A DNA stretch of 64,000 nucleotides. Source: Farysia itapuensis. Taxonomy: Eukaryota > Basidiomycota > Ustilaginomycetes > Ustilaginales > Ustilaginaceae. A program made the translations under genes and the position numbers. Each line of letters starts with the position of its first letter. The stretch's first letter is position 1. The stretch spans positions 1-64,000 of the forward strand of contig JALBYC010000015.1 of assembly GCA_023212645.1 (NCBI GenBank), in the 5' to 3' direction. Below, one piece after another: positions 29,576-39,371 of this stretch. The notes under the pieces are model-generated. The model did no database searches, had not been told where the DNA came from, and worked only from the letters and a program-made list of their open reading frames with translations.

Positions 29576-30388
29576 ATGAACTCGCTCTACAACCAGGCCT
29601 TACGGCAGTTTTCATCCATCCAGTCCGACATTGCACGCATCGATGCAGATCCAAATTCTTCTTCCGTCGCCTTCGGGCCGGTGACGGTGTCTCTAGGCGC
29701 ACTTGATCGGACCATCGACGAGTATGAGAATCTGGCCAAGAAAGAGCTCATCCAGTCCAAGCAGGAGAAGGCGCTAGGTAGAGCAGCCAAGTTCCGCTTG
29801 GACTACAAAGAGCTACAATCTCAATTGGCGCGATTGAAAACAAAAGGCAGTATCGCGACACAGAATGCGGGCACATCGAGTCCTTCAACAGCAAGGGCGA
29901 ATGCAGGCGCCTTTGGCAGCAATGCGAATCGTCGATCCAGCGCCGCCATTGCAGAGTCACCGTTCAGCCTACATGCGCGTAATGGGCAGATTGCGACACA
30001 GCAGCAGCAGCAGCAACAGGATCCATTAGCAGCGTACAAGATGAATGACAGTGCAGCAGCCATGTTTGGTAATGGCAGCAACGGCAGCAGTGGCTTCAGC
30101 GCAAGAGAGTCGCATGCTCTGCGCGAACACACCTTCATCCAGCAGACGGAAGCACAACTCGACGCCTTTATTGCGCAAGGGCGTGAAGTGTTCGGCAACC
30201 TAGTCGAGCAGCGTGGCATCCTCAAGGGCACACAACGTCGACTTCGAGACGCAGCAACCACACTAGGATTAAGTAGGGACGTCATCGGTTACATTGAGCG
30301 AAGGAGTACACAAGACAACATCATCTTCGCCGTAGGCGCCATCTTTACTCTCGTCTGCTTCTACTATATCTACAAGTGGTTCGGTTAA
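29576..30388 (+). CDS. BOS1: ER-Golgi v-/Qb-SNARE Bos1 (membrin/GOSR2)
   Basis: 270 aa. The N-terminus MNSLYNQALRQ is the Bos1/membrin signature. A Ser/Gln-rich linker with a short poly-Gln run leads to a SNARE helix at about residues 180-245 (HTFIQQTEAQLDAFIAQGRE through QRGILKGTQRRLRDAATTLG) and a single C-terminal membrane anchor (IIFAVGAIFTLVCFYYIYKW). It should act in fusion of COPII vesicles with the Golgi together with Sed5, Bet1 and Sec22. The frame is open upstream to 29519; the ATG at 29576 is chosen by family match. Confidence 0.93.
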   Translation: MNSLYNQALRQFSSIQSDIARIDADPNSSSVAFGPVTVSLGALDRTIDEYENLAKKELIQSKQEKALGRAAKFRLDYKELQSQLARLKTKGSIATQNAGTSSPSTARANAGAFGSNANRRSSAAIAESPFSLHARNGQIATQQQQQQQDPLAAYKMNDSAAAMFGNGSNGSSGFSARESHALREHTFIQQTEAQLDAFIAQGREVFGNLVEQRGILKGTQRRLRDAATTLGLSRDVIGYIERRSTQDNIIFAVGAIFTLVCFYYIYKWFG

Positions 30389-30479
30389 CTCACTGGGCGC
30401 ACTAGCACACACACACACCACCTACACGAGATACCACTGAACTATATACTATGCATAACGTGTTTGAGATTGCAAGCGG

Positions 30480-31272
30480 CTACTTTCGGTACCACATGGT
30501 CGTCTTTCGGTTGCGACGGATCTTGCGGTGGAGCTGTAGGAAGCCGTAGAGCAAAGCCTCTGCGGTAGGGGGGCAGCCAGGCACGTAAAGGTCGACGGGA
30601 ACGATTCGGTCGCATCCTCGGACAACACTGTACGAGTAGTGGTAGTAGCCACCACCGTTGGCGCAAGAACCCATCGAGATGACCCATCTTGGCTCAGGCA
30701 TCTGGTCGTATACTTTGCGCAGCGCGGGAGCCATCTTGTTGGTCAACGTTCCGGCGACAATCATGCAGTCCGACTGACGTGGCGATGCACGGAAGACAAT
30801 GCCCAATCGATCCTGATCGTAGCGGGCCGTAGCGACGTGCATCATCTCGACAGCACAGCATGCCAGGCCAAAGGTCATGGGCCAAAAACTCGACTGACGG
30901 GCCCAGTTGGCCATCTTGTCCATGGAGCTGAGAACATACTCGACACCGTTCTTGGGCGTCTCGAGAGAAAGCTGGTTCGAGCCTCGGTTGGCGACGTTTG
31001 CGAGCGGCACTGGACCATCAGCGGGCAACTGCTTGACAGCTGCTGTGGACGAGAGCGATCGAGAAGAAGAGCCAGACTGAGCGCTGCTGGTCGGCTTGAC
31101 GAGCTTGGGTGTCGCCACAACTGACGGGGTGGCCAAGGAACGAGTCAAAGCCATGTGTGGTCTAGTCGCGAGGCCTGGTAGAATCGATCACAGCATGGTC
31201 AGCATCCAGTAGCACCGCACAGACACTCTAGCAGAACTTACCAACACGAGAGACTGAGCGTAGCGCAGCCAT
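30480..31272 (-). CDS. NADH:ubiquinone oxidoreductase PSST/NDUFS7 subunit (two exons)
   Basis: Exons 31242-31272 and 30480-31174, separated by a 67-nt intron (31175-31241; donor GTAAGT, acceptor CTACCAG), give 241 aa. The 31-nt first exon supplies [10 protein letters not shown], which extends the Arg-rich, acid-free mitochondrial presequence that continues in exon 2 ([13 protein letters not shown]). The core keeps the four Cys ligands of iron-sulfur cluster N2: C116 and C117 ([10 protein letters not shown]), C181 (MGSCANGGG) and C211 (VPGCPP). N2 passes electrons to ubiquinone in complex I. An ATG inside exon 2 (31154) could start a shorter product, but the spliced start gives a better targeting sequence. 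Confidence 0.93.
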
Positions 31273-33429
31273 GGTGTGGGTGTGAGATGTAGACGATTCC
31301 CAGGATGATTGGCAAACATCGCATTACCAAGCAAGATTCCGCGACCAAGGAAAATCGGATCCGCGCCGCCTCTCTTTCGTACGAATTATTAATTATTCAC
31401 ACAGACCTGAGACATGTTAGGCTGTTCAAAAACTACCTCGCAGTCTGACACGATTTTGCCACGCGTTGCCGCGTACCGCGTTGCGCGTTACGCGCGTTGC
31501 CGGTTGAGTCGGCGTCTTCGCCTTGGTCGATTCGATTTTCTAGGAAGATCTTGCAGCCGGCCACCTGGTAGTGAAGCGAGAAGGCGGAAAAAGCTCCTTG
31601 CAGGTCAACCCGCTAGGCGAGGGGGTCTGGATTGACCGATCTTGTGGTTTCCTGCTTAGGCATCTCCCCCATCCTGGTCCACACTCTCACACCTGTCACA
31701 CCCGAAGGGGTGAAGGGGCTTCGGATACTGACAAGGTGAATCAGCTGTGCTATGTCGAGGCGCTGAAAGCCTGCTCGCTTGCACCGCCATCAGCCATGGC
31801 AAGCGACAATGATGGGCCCCTCTTTTTGTAGAAAACCTCGGGTCCGGCGCCGTACCGGTGTGGTGACCTCTGATTGTCACGCAAACGAGTCTGGGCCGGG
31901 CCACGTAAGGGAACACGACCGGCATTGGTCCCTGCCTATGTCACCAGCCCGGTGCCCGAACAATGATTGGCCCCTCACGCTCTAATCACGAAACAATAAT
32001 GCTCAATTGCACGTTCTAATGCAGGCACATGGACTTTCGTAGAGTTCGAGTTTGCCCGCAGACAAGCGAGGCACCTCGTCCGATCTCAGCATCATGTTCC
32101 ACCTACGTCAAAATGTGGTGACTAAGATGGAAGCGCTGGCAGCCAAGCGCTCGCTAGCCCTCGAGTCGAGGGATGAAAGAGCATGACACGCAACGATGCA
32201 GATCTCTTAGAGCCAACGCATTGGAATGGCACACGGCCCATATCCCAAAGGTTAAACAAGGCTTCATGCAAGATTGGGACGGCGATTGAGCTCGGCGAGG
32301 CGTCTCACATCTGTGCTTGGTCTCACGCGCTCATATGCTGACGCCTTTTGGGGCTTTCCGGCGCTCTCATGCTCTTTGCGCCATTGACATCCAACTTGAC
32401 CGTAACATCGCCTCGCTTGACCATCGTTGTGCATGTGGCAAGCTCGCGCTTGTGGTAGTCTGAACTGTTGGCCGAAAGCCAAACTCGAATGCACGGCCAA
32501 TTGTTTGTTAGACGAGAAACGCGTCTACGCGTACCGAACGTGTCTCGTATCTCTATGTGATTTCAGAATGAAAATCCAGTTTTTTCCCCACACGCGCCGA
32601 CGTCGATGTTCGCGAGCGATCGCAAAGGCCGAGAAGACTCGTCATTTGCTCGGAGTTGGACGAATTTTATCTGCTGGTGTGGATCTCCGAGCGAGTGACA
32701 GCATAATTGCCATCGGGAGCACAACTATGCAGCGCTATGGCAGAATCCGATGTGTCGGCGCTGAAAGTTGGGTCCCGACCGCTTACAGCCGTGGCGAGGG
32801 AGCAGTTCGAATTGCAAATAAGTGGGCCGACCGTGTCCATCGCAAGCCACGTTTGAGCCAATAATGCGCGTCTGGCTGATGGAAATTCAAAACGCATCCA
32901 CGCTTATCGTACAGGGCATATTGTCTGTCGGTGCTGCATGGGCCGCTGGCAGCTTTAAAAATTGTGACTATGGACAATGAAAATGATTTGCGGCAAATTG
33001 AGACTCGGCCTTCCTTGAGCACCTGTCAAACCGAACCCGCTATGGCCGGTCGCTAGACTGACCGAGTGCCTCCTTGGGCCTTGGTGCCATTGGCCGCCCC
33101 CCCCTTTGTGTGCTAGCTTGTGCACTAAGCGCCCATTTCCCGTCGCTTCTACCTCAGTTGCAGTCCTGCACGCACACCACGGTCTCCGCTTCGGAGCTGC
33201 AATCCAAGGTTCCCAAGCTTCTCGCTTACACCTCAGTGACACCTCGCACCTGCCTCTCGCGATTGAAAAAGGCCCGGATCATCGGCTCACTCTGCTCTCG
33301 GTCCTGCCCTCGCGATCATTCCCCTCTGCCCCTCTAAAAGACGTACGGCTGGTTCTGAAGGTCTTTTGTTTCCCTTTCTACCCTGTCTCATGCTCTCTTT
33401 GCTCTCCTGACTCTAAGCACGAATTCATC
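31273..33429. other. 2.16-kb gene-free divergent intergenic region
   Basis: No coding sequence here is convincing. It is by far the longest gap in a window where divergent starts are usually 110-320 bp apart. It holds three GCGTTGC heptamers at 31463, 31478 and 31494, an imperfect 17-bp direct repeat at 31806-31822 and 31960-31976 (one mismatch), and a 7-bp-arm inverted repeat at 32158-32172. The part next to the kinase gene (33100-33429) is CT-rich and reads like a long 5' leader. The frame of the kinase is open back to 33106, but that extension has no protein-like composition. Confidence 0.5.
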
Positions 33430-35895
33430 ATGGACGTCTCAGTACAGAGTCGCCCGCACCAGCAGCAGCAGCCGTATCTGGCATCATGGAGCCAAGCAGA
33501 CGAGATGGAGTGCGACGATGTCACTCGTAGCGATCTCGAACCCCGGTCGAATCGCATGGCCACTTCGCTCTCCAATCACTCCATCTCTTCTTCCGCCAGT
33601 TCGACTAGCTTTGAGCCTGAACTCAGTCAGTCTTTGGGCTCTGTCGCCAGTTTCGATCTGCGCACCCCTCTGAAACCAAGTCAGGCTGCCAATCATTTTC
33701 ACGAACCCAGCGGGCCCTTTGTCCTTTCAAAGCAGCCTCCTACGCGCATCCCTGCCTCTCAGACAAAGGGTCTTTTGGCAGAGGCTTTGGCCGCCCGAAA
33801 GTCTGCCAACGTCCAAATCCATTCAGAAGCTTTGCAGCTGTCTCCTGAGCGCTTGACTCAAAGTCCTTCGAGTGCACGCATTGCTGCTTCCGCTGCTGCC
33901 CTCTCCCCCTCACCACTCAGCAGAGCCAACAAGCCAAAGCTGAGCTTGAGCACCATCAACTCATCTGCCTTTTCCCGTCCCAACCTTCCCCAGACACCTG
34001 GCGGCACTCTCTTCTTTGGTGCGCGAGACGGCGCCGCTGACGGCGCTCCCGTGAGCCCCTTTATGCCACCAACGCCACTAGTCGCAACCATGATGGAATC
34101 TGAACTCGCACGCGGACCACCTCGTGCGCTCGCCTCCAACGACGGTCTACTGATGCCAGCTCAACTTCAGCGGCCCTCGGCATCCTCTCCCACTCCCACG
34201 TCTCGTTCTGCCATGCCAGTTCGCGCACCGCTCAAGAGACACGGCTCCATCGGCATGTCTCCCCTCTCGCGCGACTTTGCCAGCGTCAGCGTGCACAGCA
34301 AATCGAGAAGCAACGAAGACGCCATCACAAGTTCACCTACCGCACGTCGCACCCAGGATCTGTTCCCCACATCCCCCTCTTCGTCCAAACTCGTCCTCTC
34401 ACCGTACTCGCCCCTCTCGTCGTCCAGCAAGAGTCTCTCGGAAGACTCTTCCACCCTGAGCTCACGACGGACGAGCAGCTCAAGCAGCAGCGTTTCTTCA
34501 AGCAGCAGCAAAAAGTACAAGCCCAAAGAATCTCTGATCGGCGGCAGTACCGATCTCACCCGCTCCTTTAGCGCCAGTCGCATCAAGTCCAACGCACGCA
34601 CAAAGACAGCGCCCAAGCCTTTCAATTTGACCCAAGCCTTCCTCGCAGAAGCCAATGGCGGCGTGCAGTCCGATCAAAAGCAGCAAGAGTCGCAGCCCTT
34701 GTCGGCACCGGCGATGAAAATCTCCTTTGTCGATGCCCAAGACGAGAGCGAGCAGATGGAGGAGAGTGTCGCTTCAGCATCGCCCGTGCTCGAGCACCTC
34801 ACCCCAGTTCCCGAGGCCGACACGCCGAGCAAAGCTACAGCAACACCCGACACAGCGCTCCTCTCGCCATGTGCCGCATTAAGAGCACCACCGATGGAGA
34901 GGTCCTTCAGTGCACCTCTGCCACCTCCAACGGTATCGGCGCGGCACCTGACTGACTACGAACTGCATCCACGCTTTGCTGCCTCGTACGCTCTTGGTGA
35001 CGAACTCGGCAGTGGCGGCTTTGGCTTTGTTGTCGCAGCCAACCGGGTCAGTGACAACTTACCCGTTGCCGTTAAGTTTATTTTCAAAGACAAGGTCCCA
35101 GCCCACGGGTGGGTGCGCGACCCCAAGCTTGGCGTGATTCCAATGGAAGCCTTTGTGCTCAAAGTGGTAGACCACCCTGGTGTTGTCAAGTTTATCGAAC
35201 TTTTCGATGACCGTAACTTTTTCTACTTGGTCATGGAGCTGCATGGCAGTGTCTGGCAGCCTGCGGCACCTGAACCCGCGCCGGTCGCTACCTCGAACGG
35301 ACTCTTGCGGCCCGCACCGATGCAGCGCCGAACAAGTCGCGATCTGTTTGAATGCATCGAACAGCACTCACGTCTGTCAGAAGAGCAGGCCCGTTGGGTA
35401 TTTGCGCAAGTCGTCGAGACCGTATGGCATCTGGACCGCATCGGCATCTCCCACCGAGACATCAAGGACGAGAATTGCGTCGTCGACGCCGACTTTAACG
35501 TCAAGCTCATCGACTTTGGCTCGGCCGTGATTACCGACATCCGCAAGCCACAGCCATACTTTAATCGCTTCTTTGGCACAATGACGTTTGCAAGCCCAGA
35601 GATTCTGCAGGGTAAACCGTACCGTGCGCCTCACGCCGAGATCTGGTCACTGGGCGTGTTGCTCTCGATCCTAATCAGCGGTCAATGTCCCTTCCCAGAC
35701 CCGACGGCTGCCATCAAGGGCAAGCTGAGCAAGCTCAAAGGTGCATGGTCCAAAGAAGCCGTCAGTCTGCTTCTGCTCTGTCTCGAAGTCGATCCCGACA
35801 AACGTGCCACGATCGCAGAGATCCGCGACCACCCCTGGGTCCATCAAGCTTGGAAAGACCGTGCGGCTAAACTCAACCAAGCCAAAAGCTCTTAG
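33430..35895 (+). CDS. Ser/Thr protein kinase, PAS-kinase (PSK/PASK)-like catalytic domain
   Basis: 821 aa. Residues about 1-510 are Ser-rich and disordered with no PAS domain that I can recognise. The kinase domain spans about 515-810: glycine loop GSGGFGFV, VAVKFIFKD (ATP-binding Lys), HRDIKDEN catalytic loop, DFGSA, SPE in the APE position, and EIWSLGVLLSILISG. The stretch DPKLGVIPMEAFVLKVVDHP and the DLFECIE element are like PAS kinases, which couple nutrient status to glycogen and translation. About 30 Pro/Ala-rich residues separate the hinge (VMELHG) from DLFECIE, where PASK has only a few. Regulation by the disordered N-terminus is plausible but not shown. Confidence 0.83.
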   Translation: MDVSVQSRPHQQQQPYLASWSQADEMECDDVTRSDLEPRSNRMATSLSNHSISSSASSTSFEPELSQSLGSVASFDLRTPLKPSQAANHFHEPSGPFVLSKQPPTRIPASQTKGLLAEALAARKSANVQIHSEALQLSPERLTQSPSSARIAASAAALSPSPLSRANKPKLSLSTINSSAFSRPNLPQTPGGTLFFGARDGAADGAPVSPFMPPTPLVATMMESELARGPPRALASNDGLLMPAQLQRPSASSPTPTSRSAMPVRAPLKRHGSIGMSPLSRDFASVSVHSKSRSNEDAITSSPTARRTQDLFPTSPSSSKLVLSPYSPLSSSSKSLSEDSSTLSSRRTSSSSSSVSSSSSKKYKPKESLIGGSTDLTRSFSASRIKSNARTKTAPKPFNLTQAFLAEANGGVQSDQKQQESQPLSAPAMKISFVDAQDESEQMEESVASASPVLEHLTPVPEADTPSKATATPDTALLSPCAALRAPPMERSFSAPLPPPTVSARHLTDYELHPRFAASYALGDELGSGGFGFVVAANRVSDNLPVAVKFIFKDKVPAHGWVRDPKLGVIPMEAFVLKVVDHPGVVKFIELFDDRNFFYLVMELHGSVWQPAAPEPAPVATSNGLLRPAPMQRRTSRDLFECIEQHSRLSEEQARWVFAQVVETVWHLDRIGISHRDIKDENCVVDADFNVKLIDFGSAVITDIRKPQPYFNRFFGTMTFASPEILQGKPYRAPHAEIWSLGVLLSILISGQCPFPDPTAAIKGKLSKLKGAWSKEAVSLLLLCLEVDPDKRATIAEIRDHPWVHQAWKDRAAKLNQAKSS

Positions 35896-36268
35896 ACCTT
35901 TCCGCCCGGTCGTCCCGCCCGCCCCTCCGCCCATCCTGGGAACAGATTCGCTGGCGCATAGAAAACTTCCCCTCGCAAATCCTTTTCCCCCCCCCCCCCC
36001 CCCCCCCCCCCCTCTCCCCTTTCGTCGTTCAGTCCACCGTCGTCAGCTCCTCTCAGCATCACTTCGCATTCATCGCCAGAGCAGCGCTCTCGGCCTCCAC
36101 CCCCTATCCCCCTCTTTTCCTCTTTAGTCTCTCCCTCTCACACTCTTGTATTTATTAACGGACTATGCATTTGTCTATCGGCTCCTTCCTTTGCATGCAA
36201 TTGTTACTCTTTCTTCATTCACAACAGTTTCATAGGAGGGAAGTGTCTGAAGATTGTGAGAGAGGTCT
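35896..36268. other. Convergent 3' intergenic region with a C tract
   Basis: There is no gene here. The region carries the 3' flanks of the kinase and ARPC1 genes, is pyrimidine-rich on the plus strand, and contains the pure C run at 35987-36012. Confidence 0.6.
35987..36012. repeat. 26-nt cytosine homopolymer
   Basis: Twenty-six consecutive C residues, flanked by CCTTTT on the left and TCTCCCC on the right. It lies in the 3' flank of the kinase gene. The exact length is uncertain in any sequencing method. Confidence 0.85.
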
Positions 36269-37570
36269 CTAGATCTGAAGGCTGGAGAGGCCTTTCTGGA
36301 TACCGCCGATGGGAGCGCCTGCAGCTACGCTAAAGATGCACAGACGGCCGTCGACGCCAGAGGAGGAGATGTGGTCGACGTTTTCGCGGTTGCCAGAGTA
36401 GGGGCGGACGCTGGTGATGGTGTTCTGGTGGGTTGTGTGAAGCTCTCCGTCTGCGCCTACGCTTGCGCCTGCGACGGCGCCAAGTCCGTCGACCAGATTG
36501 CCACTCGACGAGGTCGCTTGGTTTGAAGGACTGCTGGAACCGCCGCGACTGTCGGCGGACTTGAAGCGGTTGAATGCCTCATTGTTCAGTCGACCAACGC
36601 TGGATCCGGCGAGACCAGCTGCTTTGGGCGGCGGAGGCGGGGGAGCTCCCTTACTAGCTGCTGCACCTGCTGCGTCAAGAGACTTGACAATGCTCCATCC
36701 GGCTTGTGCATCGCCTTGGAAGAGCACAGGCTGGCAGTCGTGACCTGCAGCGACGATTTGGTTCTCGCTGATGAAAGTCAGCGTGACATACGGCAGGGTG
36801 GGCGACCGAATGACGTGAAGAGCAGCCGGCGGCTGTTCTGGTCCACTGGGGTAAGCGACCGAGAGGCTCGAGTCGTGACCGACAAAAGCAACAGCATCGC
36901 CGCTTGGGCTGAAGCTGACATCGTGCACCCAACCACCGCTTGGAGTAGGATATTCGGCACAGACGGTGCCAAATGGCAGACGTTCACCCCAGACACTCGG
37001 CGGAGGCTTTGCGTCCACGCCCTTGATGTAGGCGCTAAACACGCGAGCCTTCATGTCTGCGCATCCAGCCGCAAGCAAGACATTGTTGGGATGCCAGTCG
37101 ATGGAGAGCACAGTGGAGCGGAGAGGTCGCTTAATGTGCTTGGCAACCCACCAGTCGTTGTCCTCCTCAAAGGAACAGACACTGATGATACGAGCGCCGG
37201 AAGCAACAGCGAACTTGTCTTCGTTAGGGCTCCATCGCACAAAGGTAGCTGCACGATTCAGACGAAGGAGCACAAGCGTGGGCTTCCACACTTGGGCACC
37301 GGTCTGAGGATCCGGCTGCAACTGCCAAACGTACGCATTGCGGTCCTGCGAACACGTGACCAGACGGTTGGACTGAGGCGCCCAGTCGATGCCGGTGACC
37401 AGCTTGTCATGCTCGGCAAGGACATGCTCCAGCGTCCATCCACCGCCAGCAGCCGTTGCGTAAATGTGGACAGTGTTGGAGTTGGGAGACACGGCGACCT
37501 TGCTGCGATCCGCGTTGAAAGCGTGAGCAGTCAGAGGGCCGAGAGAAAGCTGATGAACCTGGGTTGCCAT
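36269..37570 (-). CDS. ARC40: Arp2/3 complex subunit 1 (ARPC1/Arc40), WD40
   Basis: 433 aa. The WD40 propeller begins VHQLSLGPLTAHAFNADRSK and includes HDKLVTGIDWAPQSNRLVTC, NRAATFVRWSPNEDKFAVAS, VLSIDWHPNNVLLAAGCADM and ENQIVAAGHDCQPVLF, all characteristic of ARPC1. Between the sixth and last blades is the family's extended insert, here with a PPPPPP run and RLNNEAFNRFKSAD, the segment that in other ARPC1 proteins contacts actin or Arp subunits. It is part of the actin-nucleating complex of cortical patches. It is divergent from mS29 across 216 bp. Confidence 0.95.
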   Translation of the reverse strand: MATQVHQLSLGPLTAHAFNADRSKVAVSPNSNTVHIYATAAGGGWTLEHVLAEHDKLVTGIDWAPQSNRLVTCSQDRNAYVWQLQPDPQTGAQVWKPTLVLLRLNRAATFVRWSPNEDKFAVASGARIISVCSFEEDNDWWVAKHIKRPLRSTVLSIDWHPNNVLLAAGCADMKARVFSAYIKGVDAKPPPSVWGERLPFGTVCAEYPTPSGGWVHDVSFSPSGDAVAFVGHDSSLSVAYPSGPEQPPAALHVIRSPTLPYVTLTFISENQIVAAGHDCQPVLFQGDAQAGWSIVKSLDAAGAAASKGAPPPPPPKAAGLAGSSVGRLNNEAFNRFKSADSRGGSSSPSNQATSSSGNLVDGLGAVAGASVGADGELHTTHQNTITSVRPYSGNRENVDHISSSGVDGRLCIFSVAAGAPIGGIQKGLSSLQI

Positions 37571-37786
37571 AGTGCTGGTAATAACCTAAAGAGGACTAGC
37601 AGTCGACTCTGTAGGATGGATGATGGGGGTAAAAGGTGGAGATCGGAGGGAATGGTCAATGCGGGTGTCATCAGCGCACGTGAGACTGGAACGCATATTT
37701 CGGATCCGAACTTTTCTCGCCAAAACGTCGCGGACAGCAATTTTGCATTCTTCTTACCAAGCCCAACGACTCTCACGCACATCGTC

Positions 37787-39172
37787 ATGGCTGCCCAAAG
37801 GCTGTTGAGTCAGTCATTGCGACGGCTGACTCTTGGCCCTGTCACTCCTGCGCCCAGCGCGCGTCTCTTCTCCACGTCCCTTCCGATAGCGGGGCCCATG
37901 AAGAAGAAAGTGCTGGTCAAAAAGAGAAACAACGCTGCCAGAAGCAAAGTCAAAGGGCCACGAGGATCCGGTCACAAGCGACCGGCCTCGGATCACTCTG
38001 CAACGGTATCAAAAGCCAATCCGTATCTTGGAGAAGTACCCGACATGTCGCATCTCCCTCTTCTGCACACGGAAAATGTCACGCTGGATTCAGTCGCCCA
38101 GACATACGCATTCTCCGACAGAGCGCTCTCGGTGTTTAAGGAGCTCGGACTGCCCTTGACGCTCAAGCGTGACTTTGAGCTGCAGCCAAAGCCAAGAACG
38201 CTACTGCGCTCGCAATCGCTCGACATGTTCAAAAGGCTCGACTCTATCAAGAGCAATGGAGCATCCGAGTCAATCTTGATTCGTGGCAAAAGTGGAAGCG
38301 GCAAGTCTATGCTTGTCGCACAGAGTGTTGCGCACGCAGCGGAAGAAGGCTGGATCGTCATCTCAATCCCACAGGCCATCGACTTGATCAACGCCTCGAC
38401 GCAGTATGTCTACAGCCCGCAACACTTGGCTTACTTGCAGCCGCAGGCGACCAGATCTCTGCTCGACTCTATTGGCAAGGTAAACCGCGAGTACCTGAAG
38501 GGAATCAAATTGTCTCAACCTCTTACCCTTGACGGCTCATCAGTCGAGAAGGGTGCAGGTGTAGACGCTCTTATCAAGCTCGCCTTGACCCCTTCAACAT
38601 CGTCGGCGTCTGTTCAAACACTATTTGAAGCAGTTATCCTCGCCATCATTTCGCAAAAGGACAAGCCGGTGCTATTTGCCATTGACGACGTTCAGGCACT
38701 GTTCCGGTCCACCAAGTACGTGGATCCAGACTGCAAGCCGCTGCAGGCATACGAGCTTGGCTTGCCTCGTGCGCTTCTCCCTCTTCTTACACGACACGAA
38801 AAGTTTCGCTTGCAAAGCGGAGTTCTTATGACAGCAATCTCGACCTCTCACGGCGGTTACACCTCGCCCCCCGAATTAGAAGCTGCCCTGGCAAAGAAGG
38901 CAAACACTGTTCTGGCAACACGCGCCGTCAATCCATACACCAAGATGCACGAGACGCATCTGCAGCACGCCCAGCAATTTGTCGAAAATGCCACCGCCAT
39001 TGATACATCAGCACCACTCACTCGACCTGAAGCAGCGGCCCTCCTTTCCCAACTCAAAGTGGAAAACGTACACTGGAGTGCGCTCAACGACGAGTTCCTG
39101 CTGGCCAAACTCATCGAGACCAGCGGCAACCCACGCCAATTTAGCAGGAGTGTGACGGGGACACTGTTGTAA
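37787..39172 (+). CDS. RSM23: Mitochondrial small-subunit ribosomal protein mS29 (DAP3/Rsm23)
   Basis: 461 aa. The presequence-like N-terminus (QRLLSQSLRRLTLGPVTPAP) is Arg/Leu/Ser-rich without acids. The AAA-type P-loop GKSGSGKS lies at about residues 167-174 and a Walker-B-like VLFAIDDVQALF follows, as in DAP3, the only GTP-binding protein built into the mitoribosomal small subunit. A C-terminal EFLLAKLIETSGNPRQFSRS is also family-typical. The frame is open a full kilobase upstream across the ARPC1 gene on the other strand; the ATG at 37787 is chosen by the presequence and family length. Confidence 0.9.
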   Translation: MAAQRLLSQSLRRLTLGPVTPAPSARLFSTSLPIAGPMKKKVLVKKRNNAARSKVKGPRGSGHKRPASDHSATVSKANPYLGEVPDMSHLPLLHTENVTLDSVAQTYAFSDRALSVFKELGLPLTLKRDFELQPKPRTLLRSQSLDMFKRLDSIKSNGASESILIRGKSGSGKSMLVAQSVAHAAEEGWIVISIPQAIDLINASTQYVYSPQHLAYLQPQATRSLLDSIGKVNREYLKGIKLSQPLTLDGSSVEKGAGVDALIKLALTPSTSSASVQTLFEAVILAIISQKDKPVLFAIDDVQALFRSTKYVDPDCKPLQAYELGLPRALLPLLTRHEKFRLQSGVLMTAISTSHGGYTSPPELEAALAKKANTVLATRAVNPYTKMHETHLQHAQQFVENATAIDTSAPLTRPEAAALLSQLKVENVHWSALNDEFLLAKLIETSGNPRQFSRSVTGTLL

Positions 39173-39371
39173 TTTTATGTATGCCCGATCTTGCGAGTGG
39201 CATCGGGGGGAAAGACGTCTGGATCACGATGGCGCGTGTCAGCGTGTGTATGTGTGTGTTGGTCTCTGATTGATTATTGATTTCCGGTTCTTTTTGCTGT
39301 CAACGAAGTGAGTCTCCCAACACTTGTGAGCTTTACCACCACTGAACCACCACCATCATCGTCATTGCGCG

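Noticed and set aside
32427..32864. 145-codon frame in the large intergenic gap, checked as a possible small secreted effector
   Set aside because: It has no ATG start, no signal peptide, and Arg/Cys composition typical of non-coding GC-rich DNA.
33106..33429. Open extension upstream of the PAS-kinase-like gene
   Set aside because: It is Ser/Leu/Cys-rich, random-looking sequence in a CT-rich leader; the ATG at 33430 starts a family-like disordered tail.
36704..37786. Open extension upstream of mS29
   Set aside because: It lies antisense to ARPC1. The family-like presequence starts at 37787, so the extension is chance openness.
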